This document shows, piece after piece, positions 59,313-64,000 of a DNA stretch of 64,000 nt (its first letter is position 1; each line of letters begins with the position of its first letter). The DNA is from Naasia sp. (GTDB lineage Bacteria > Actinomycetota > Actinomycetes > Actinomycetales > Microbacteriaceae). Both the position numbers and the translations under genes were made by a program. The stretch covers positions 62,001 through 126,000 of the forward strand of contig NZ_JAODMK010000040.1 of assembly GCF_025465545.1 (NCBI RefSeq). The letters run 5' to 3'. A model generated the notes under the pieces. It was not told the DNA's origin. It searched no databases and was given only the letters and a program-made list of their open reading frames with translations.

Positions 59313-60236
59313 TCAGTCGGACAGGGCGCGGTGGATCAGGGCGGCGGCGCCCACGAGCGGCCCGTCAGGACCCAGCCCGGTCGGCACGATCGCCGCCCGG
59401 CGCACGAAGGCGGGGGTCGTGGCCAGATCCCGCGACGCACGCACCAGGTCGAGGTAGTCGGGCGAGACGCGCGAGAAGCCGCCGCCGATCACGACGAGGT
59501 CCACGTCGCAGAGGGCGGTCGCCGACGCGATCGCGCGACCGACCGCGCGGGCGCTCCGCTCGATCGCGGCGCGAGCCACCCTGTCCCCCTCGGCCGCCGC
59601 AGCGGCCAGCTCCTCCCCCGTCCGGCCCGTCCAGCCCTCGCCGCGAGCCCAGGCGACCGCGTTCGGTCCGCTCGCGAGCGACTCGAGCATCGCGGGGTCG
59701 CCCGCCGTGCCCTCCGGCGTGAAGCCGGCCACCTCGATCTGGCCGATGTGCCCCGCGTTGCCCGTTCCGCCGCGCATCGGACGGCCCTGCACGATCAGCC
59801 CGCCGCCCACGCCGGTGGAGACCACCATGCCGAGGAGGGAGGACACGTCCCGGCCGGCACCCACCCAGTGCTCGGCGAGGGCGATGCAGAGGCCGTCGAG
59901 CGCCATCGACACCCTGGCCTCCGGGAGGAGTCCCTCGACGAGGGCGCGGAGCGGATAGTCGGCCAGAGCCGGCAGGTTGAGCGGCGCGGTCGTGCCTGCC
60001 GCCAGGTCGACCGGACCCGCGCAGCCGATGCCCGCGCCGAGGAGGCGGGACGAGTGCGGCAGCGACGCGAGAGCCGACTCGAGCACCTGCCCGATCGCGG
60101 ACACGAGTGCGGTCCGGGAGGCGTCCGCTCCGGTCGCCGCACGGAAGCGCGAGCCGGGGACGACGAGCCCGGTCGCGTCGACGAGCGCCGCCTCGACCTT
60201 CGTGCCGCCGAGATCGAGCGCCAGCGCCAGTTCCAC
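59313..60236 (-). CDS. ROK-family sugar kinase
   Basis: 307 residues. ATP-binding motif LALDLGGTKVEAALVD at the N-terminus and GGGFSRVSPDYLDLV near the C-terminus. The ROK zinc-binding CxCGxxGC motif is not seen: after GNAGHIGQIEVAG comes FTPEGTAGDPAMLESLASG, so the protein may be zinc-free or have changed function. The substrate could be glucose or an amino sugar. TATCCT six bases before GTG 60236 marks a leaderless start. It is divergent from deoC. Confidence 0.87.
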   Translation of the reverse strand: MELALALDLGGTKVEAALVDATGLVVPGSRFRAATGADASRTALVSAIGQVLESALASLPHSSRLLGAGIGCAGPVDLAAGTTAPLNLPALADYPLRALVEGLLPEARVSMALDGLCIALAEHWVGAGRDVSSLLGMVVSTGVGGGLIVQGRPMRGGTGNAGHIGQIEVAGFTPEGTAGDPAMLESLASGPNAVAWARGEGWTGRTGEELAAAAAEGDRVARAAIERSARAVGRAIASATALCDVDLVVIGGGFSRVSPDYLDLVRASRDLATTPAFVRRAAIVPTGLGPDGPLVGAAALIHRALSD

Positions 60237-60242
60237 CGGGCC

Positions 60243-60248
60243 AGGATA
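60243..60248 (-). promoter_or_regulatory. -10 box of leaderless ROK gene
   Basis: TATCCT, six bases, then GTG 60236. Confidence 0.5.
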
Positions 60249-60351
60249 CGGGCGCCGACGCGCCCTTCCGAGCACACTGCCGTAGTCTGGATCGGTTGCC
60301 GACGGCGCCAGCCCTTCTCCGGCAGCACACGCGAACCACCGGGAGAACACC

Positions 60352-61395
60352 GTGACCATCGATACCGGAGCCGGCTCGAGGGCGACGTCCCCGGCCGGCG
60401 CCGCACGTGCGCTCGACCTCCTCGACGGGCCGGTCACCGACACGACACTCCGCCGTTATCTCGAGGGCATCCCCGGGGTCGACGCGGTCGGCCTCGAGCA
60501 GCGCGCGGGCGGCCTCGGCACCCGCTCGATCAAGACCACCTCCAAGGCGTGGGCGCTCGACCGGATCATCGAGCTGGTCGACCTCACGACGCTCGAGGGC
60601 GCGGACACCCCCGGCAAGGTCCGGTCCCTCGTGGCCAAGGCCCTCAACCCGGATCCCTCCGACGCGACCTGCCCCCGAGTGGCAGCGGTGTGCGTCTACG
60701 GCGACCTCGTCGGCACAGCGGTCGAGGCGCTCGGCGCCTCGCACGCGCCTCGCGCCCGCGCCGCCGGTCACGGGCCGGGGATCGCGGTCGCCGCCGTCGC
60801 CACCGCCTTCCCCAGCGGACGCGCCTCCCTGGCGATCAAGCTCGCGGATGTGGCCGACGCAGTCGCCGCGGGCGCCGACGAGATCGACATGGTGATCGAC
60901 CGCGGCGCCTTCCTCTCCGGGCGCTACTCGCAGGTGTTCGACGAGATCGTGGCGGTCAAGGACGCGTGCCGTCGCCCTGACGGGGACGACGCCCACCTCA
61001 AGGTCATCCTCGAGGTCGGCGAGCTGTCAACCTATGACGCCGTGCGCCGCGCATCCTGGCTCTCGATCCTCGCCGGGGCCGACTTCATCAAGACCTCCAC
61101 CGGCAAGGTGCCGAGAGCCGCGTCCCTGCCGATGACGCTGCTGATGCTCGAGGTGGTCCGGGACTGGTACCAGATGACCGGCGAGCAGGTCGGCGTGAAG
61201 CCGGCGGGCGGCATCCGCACCTCCAAGGACGCGATCAAATACCTCGTGACGGTCGCCGAGACCGCCGGCGAGGAGTGGCTGCAGCCGCACCTGTTCCGGT
61301 TCGGCGCCTCCAGCCTCCTCAACGACGTGCTCCTGCAGCGCCAGAAGATCTCCACCGGGCACTACTCCGGCGCCGACTACGTGACCATCGATTGA
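60352..61395 (+). CDS. deoC: Deoxyribose-phosphate aldolase
   Basis: 347 residues. It splits 2-deoxyribose-5-phosphate to acetaldehyde and glyceraldehyde-3-phosphate. The Schiff-base lysine lies in GADFIKTSTGKVP and the second lysine in GVKPAGGIRTSKDAI; ILEVGEL and VAAVATAFPSG complete the barrel. The N-terminal ~90 residues extend the usual 220-250 residue DeoC, as in the long DeoC form that precedes aldehyde dehydrogenases. GTG start with GGGAGA SD. First gene of an operon. Confidence 0.95.
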   Translation: MTIDTGAGSRATSPAGAARALDLLDGPVTDTTLRRYLEGIPGVDAVGLEQRAGGLGTRSIKTTSKAWALDRIIELVDLTTLEGADTPGKVRSLVAKALNPDPSDATCPRVAAVCVYGDLVGTAVEALGASHAPRARAAGHGPGIAVAAVATAFPSGRASLAIKLADVADAVAAGADEIDMVIDRGAFLSGRYSQVFDEIVAVKDACRRPDGDDAHLKVILEVGELSTYDAVRRASWLSILAGADFIKTSTGKVPRAASLPMTLLMLEVVRDWYQMTGEQVGVKPAGGIRTSKDAIKYLVTVAETAGEEWLQPHLFRFGASSLLNDVLLQRQKISTGHYSGADYVTID

Positions 61396-61408
61396 CGACC
61401 AAGGGATC

Positions 61409-62860
61409 ATGAGCTTCCTCGACTACGCCCCCGCGCCCGAATCACGCGCGATCCTCAATCTGCGTCCGTCCTACGGGCTCTTCGTCAACGGAGAGTTCGT
61501 GGACGGCAACGGAACGCCGTTCACGACCATCTCCCCCGCCACCGAGGAGAGCATCGCCGAGATCGCCACGGCCGACGATCACGACGTCGACCTCGCGGTG
61601 CAGGCGGCACGGACCGCCTACGACCGGGTCTGGTCGAAGCTCTCCGGAGCCGATCGCGGCAAGTACCTCTTCCGCATCGCGCGCCTCGTGCAGGAGCGCG
61701 CCCGGGAGCTCGCGGTCGCCGAGAGCCTCAACAACGGCAAGCCGATCAAGGAGAGCCGCGACCTCGACATCCCGCTGGTCGCCGCCTGGTTCTTCTACTA
61801 CGCCGGCTGGGCGGACAAGCTGGACTACGCGGGGCTCGGCGCCGCCCCGCGGGCGCTGGGCGTCGCCGGTCAGATCATCCCGTGGAACTTCCCGCTTCTG
61901 ATGCTCGCGTGGAAGATCGCTCCCGCGCTGGCCGCCGGGAACACCGTGGTCCTGAAGCCCGCCGAGACCACGCCGCTCACCGCGCTCCTCTTCGCGGAGA
62001 TCCTGCAGCAGGCGGACCTGCCCCCGGGCGTCGTCAACATCGTGACCGGCGCAGGAGCGACCGGCCAGGCCCTCGTGCGGCACCCCGACGTCGACAAGAT
62101 CGCCTTCACCGGCTCCACGAATGTCGGCCGGGAGATCGCCCGGACCACGGCGGGCACCGGCAAGCGGCTCACGCTGGAGCTCGGCGGCAAGGCGGCCAAC
62201 ATCGTCTTCGACGACGCCCCCATCGACCAGGCCATCGAGGGCGTGGTCAACGGGATCTTCTTCAACCAGGGCCACGTGTGCTGCGCCGGCTCGCGCCTGC
62301 TCGTGCAGGAGAACGTGCACGACGAGGTCATCGAGCGGCTCAAGCACCGGCTCTCCACCCTGCGACTCGGTGATCCGCTGGACAAGAACACCGACATCGG
62401 CGCGGTGAACAGCCGGGAGCAGCTCGACCGGATCAAGGAGCTCACCGCGGCCGGCGAGGCGGAGGGCGCCGAGCGCTGGAGCCCCGCCTGCGAGATCCCG
62501 GCGAACGGGTTCTGGTTCGCGCCCACCATCTTCACCGGCGTGCAGTCGAGCCACCGCATCGCCCGTGAGGAGATCTTCGGGCCGGTGCTGTCCGTGCTGA
62601 CCTTCCGCACCCCGGAGGAGGCGATCGCGAAGGCGAACAACACGCCGTACGGCCTGTCGGCCGGGATCTGGAGCGACAAGGGCAGCCGGGTGCTGGCCGT
62701 CGCCGATCGCCTCAAGGCGGGCGTCGTCTGGTCGAACACGTTCAACCGGTTCGACCCGGCATCCCCGTTCGGCGGCTACAAGGAGTCCGGCTACGGTCGC
62801 GAAGGCGGCAAGCAGGGGCTCACCGCCTACCTCGCGCCCAATCCCGGAGGAGTCAAGTGA
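61409..62860 (+). CDS. NAD-dependent aldehyde dehydrogenase
   Basis: 483 residues, complete ALDH. Motifs: IIPWNFPLLMLAWKIAPALAAGN, KIAFTGSTNVGREI, the general base in LTLELGGKAANIVF and the catalytic cysteine in GHVCCAGS (C291/C292). Its place after deoC suggests oxidation of the acetaldehyde released from deoxyribose-5-phosphate. It starts 13 bases after deoC and overlaps the next gene by four bases. Confidence 0.92.
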   Translation: MSFLDYAPAPESRAILNLRPSYGLFVNGEFVDGNGTPFTTISPATEESIAEIATADDHDVDLAVQAARTAYDRVWSKLSGADRGKYLFRIARLVQERARELAVAESLNNGKPIKESRDLDIPLVAAWFFYYAGWADKLDYAGLGAAPRALGVAGQIIPWNFPLLMLAWKIAPALAAGNTVVLKPAETTPLTALLFAEILQQADLPPGVVNIVTGAGATGQALVRHPDVDKIAFTGSTNVGREIARTTAGTGKRLTLELGGKAANIVFDDAPIDQAIEGVVNGIFFNQGHVCCAGSRLLVQENVHDEVIERLKHRLSTLRLGDPLDKNTDIGAVNSREQLDRIKELTAAGEAEGAERWSPACEIPANGFWFAPTIFTGVQSSHRIAREEIFGPVLSVLTFRTPEEAIAKANNTPYGLSAGIWSDKGSRVLAVADRLKAGVVWSNTFNRFDPASPFGGYKESGYGREGGKQGLTAYLAPNPGGVK

Positions 62861-63726
62861 CCCGCCTCACCGTCCCCAAGACCTACAAGCTCTACATCGG
62901 GGGCAAGTTCCCCCGGAGCGAGTCGGGCAGGACCTACGAGATCGCCACGCGCGCCGGCGGCTTCCTCGCGAACGCCGCGAAGGCCTCCCGCAAAGACGCG
63001 CGCGACGCGGTCGTCGCGGCCCGCTCCGCCGTCTCCGGCTGGTCCTCGGCCACCGGGTACAACCGCGGGCAGGTGCTCTACCGGGTGGCGGAGCTGCTCG
63101 AGGGCCGCCGCGCGCAGTTCGTCGACGAGCTCGTCCAGTCGGAGGACCTCTCCTCACGGCAGGCCGAGGCCGCGGTCGACCTCGCCGTCGACCGCTGGGT
63201 CTGGTACGCCGGATGGGCGGACAAGTATGCGCAGGCGCTCGGCAACGGCAACCCGGTCGCCGGCCCCTACTTCAACATCTCGGTGCCCGAGCCGACGGGG
63301 GTCGTCGCGATCGTGGCCCCGCAGTCGGGGGAAGGGCACTCGCTCGTCGGGCTGGTGAGCGCCATCGCTCCCGCCCTCGTGGCCGGCAACACCGTCGTGG
63401 TGCTCGCCAGCGAGAGCGCGCCGCTCACGGCGATCAGCCTGAGCGAGGTGCTCGCCACGAGCGACGTGCCGGGCGGCGTGGTCAACGTGCTCACCGGCTC
63501 GCCGGCCGAGATGGCGCCCTGGCTCGCCTCGCATGCCGACGTGAACGCGCTCGACCTGGTCGGCGCGGGAGCGCTCGACTGGGTGGCCCTGCAGGTGGCC
63601 GCGGCCGAGACGCTCAAGCGGGTGCTGACGCCCGAGGACGGTTCCGACGCCGCGGCGCCCAGCCTGCAGCGGATCAGCGCCTTCACGGAGCTGAAGACGG
63701 TCTGGCACACCAAGGGACTGCTCTAG
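62857..63726 (+). CDS. Short aldehyde dehydrogenase-like protein lacking catalytic half
   Basis: 289 residues, about 60 percent of a normal ALDH. The N-terminal cofactor-binding part is recognisable (TYKLYIGGKFPRSESGRTYEI, APALVAGNTVVVLASESAPLTAISLSEV, GGVVNVLTGSPAEMAPWLASHADVNALDLVG). It ends in a short unrelated tail. The general-base Glu and catalytic Cys segments are absent. GTG overlaps the upstream ALDH stop. Since the frame is clean and the operon intact, it is probably a real non-catalytic partner, not a pseudogene. Confidence 0.82.
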   Translation: MTRLTVPKTYKLYIGGKFPRSESGRTYEIATRAGGFLANAAKASRKDARDAVVAARSAVSGWSSATGYNRGQVLYRVAELLEGRRAQFVDELVQSEDLSSRQAEAAVDLAVDRWVWYAGWADKYAQALGNGNPVAGPYFNISVPEPTGVVAIVAPQSGEGHSLVGLVSAIAPALVAGNTVVVLASESAPLTAISLSEVLATSDVPGGVVNVLTGSPAEMAPWLASHADVNALDLVGAGALDWVALQVAAAETLKRVLTPEDGSDAAAPSLQRISAFTELKTVWHTKGLL

Positions 63727-64000
63727 CGGGTCACGACCTCACGGTCGCTGCGGATCCGGGCGAGGTCGTCCTCGACGGTCCTCGGCCGGGCGAGCGCGAC
63801 CGCCGCGGGCAGGGCGGCGAGGCCCATCACGAGGAGCAGCAGGATCGGCACGGTCCACGAGCCGGTCAGCTGGTGCGTCACGCCCACGAGGAGCGGACCG
63901 GTGGCGCCCACCGAGTAGCCGATGCCCTGCGTGAAGCCGCTCAGCGCGGCCGAGCCCCGCGGGGAGCGGCTGCGGATGTTGATGAGGATCAGCGCGACGG
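63723..64000 (-). CDS. MFS transporter, CynX/NimT-like, C-terminal fragment (window edge)
   Basis: Only the last ~92 residues are present; the gene runs off the right edge. The visible part, RSRSPRGSAALSGFTQGIGYSVGATGPLLVGV followed by a final helix pair, is typical of the cyanate/nitroimidazole branch (CynX/NimT) of the major facilitator superfamily. The tail is charged. Its stop overlaps the stop of the ALDH-like gene (CTAG shared), so the two are convergent. Confidence 0.75.
   Translation of the reverse strand, partial: VALILINIRSRSPRGSAALSGFTQGIGYSVGATGPLLVGVTHQLTGSWTVPILLLLVMGLAALPAAVALARPRTVEDDLARIRSDREVVTR

Noticed and set aside
258-64000. Long antisense open frames covering most genes
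   Set aside because: Expected at this GC content; they have Arg/Pro/Gly-rich translations, no family motifs, and lie opposite well-recognised proteins.
1-64000. CRISPR arrays, insertion sequences, prophage or integrase-bounded islands
   Set aside because: No regularly spaced direct repeats, transposase, integrase or phage structural genes were found. The Fic-like gene is foreign by composition, but I see no flanking direct repeats.

Overview
The window is GC-rich (roughly 70 percent) and densely coded, with short SD sites and GTG starts. MarP, a HelD-type helicase, Ku with a Pol-PE-Lig LigD, maltokinase, VanZ and CE1758/CE1759-type flavoenzymes indicate an actinobacterium, most likely of the family Microbacteriaceae. 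I cannot name a genus. There is no rRNA, no convincing tRNA, no CRISPR array, no insertion sequence and no prophage. This looks like chromosomal core and near-core DNA with one clearly foreign gene.

Layout. 1-9.6 kb: two MFS exporters (the first cut by the window edge), a flavin-dependent monooxygenase/FMN reductase pair, an FAH-family hydrolase, a NERD-like membrane protein, two lipase-like hydrolases and small unknowns. 9.6-11.2 kb: an AT-richer island with one unusual gene, IF2N-like repeats + Fic/Doc + HicA-like tail. 11.4-20.8 kb: rpsO, an acetyltransferase, dienelactone hydrolase, marP, a siderophore reductase, a vanZ-hydrolase-apt operon, helD, and a marR/flavoprotein divergon with a clear operator. 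20.8-28.5 kb: DUF1353, FKBP, two membrane metalloproteases tail to tail, a GlcD-type oxidase and ku. 28.5-33.2 kb: ligD-yihY-acidic repeat protein-LEA-like 11-mer protein, which suggests a DNA-break repair plus desiccation module. 33.2-44 kb: aspA, quinone reductase, phosphate transporter, maltokinase, oligopeptidase B and a SNF2 helicase. 44.3-50.8 kb: FAD/Rieske oxidoreductase, a LacI regulator with operator and a FucI-type sugar isomerase, and psuG-psuK. 51-64 kb: cAMP phosphodiesterase-like enzyme, Stealth phosphotransferase, DUF2207 protein, M20 peptidase-macrodomain pair, esterases, ROK kinase, a deoC-ALDH-ALDH' operon and an edge-truncated MFS gene.

Regulatory texture. About 25 genes have a TANNNT-like -10 hexamer ending 6-9 bases (mostly 6) before the start codon, with no SD, which is the signature of leaderless transcripts; this fixes several start sites. 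Gene ends in several places carry long, near-perfect palindromes of at least two sequence families. A third such palindrome lies in frame inside ligD, in the linker before the ligase domain. The features most worth follow-up are the IF2N-Fic-HicA-like protein, the palindromic repeats and the ligD/LEA operon.
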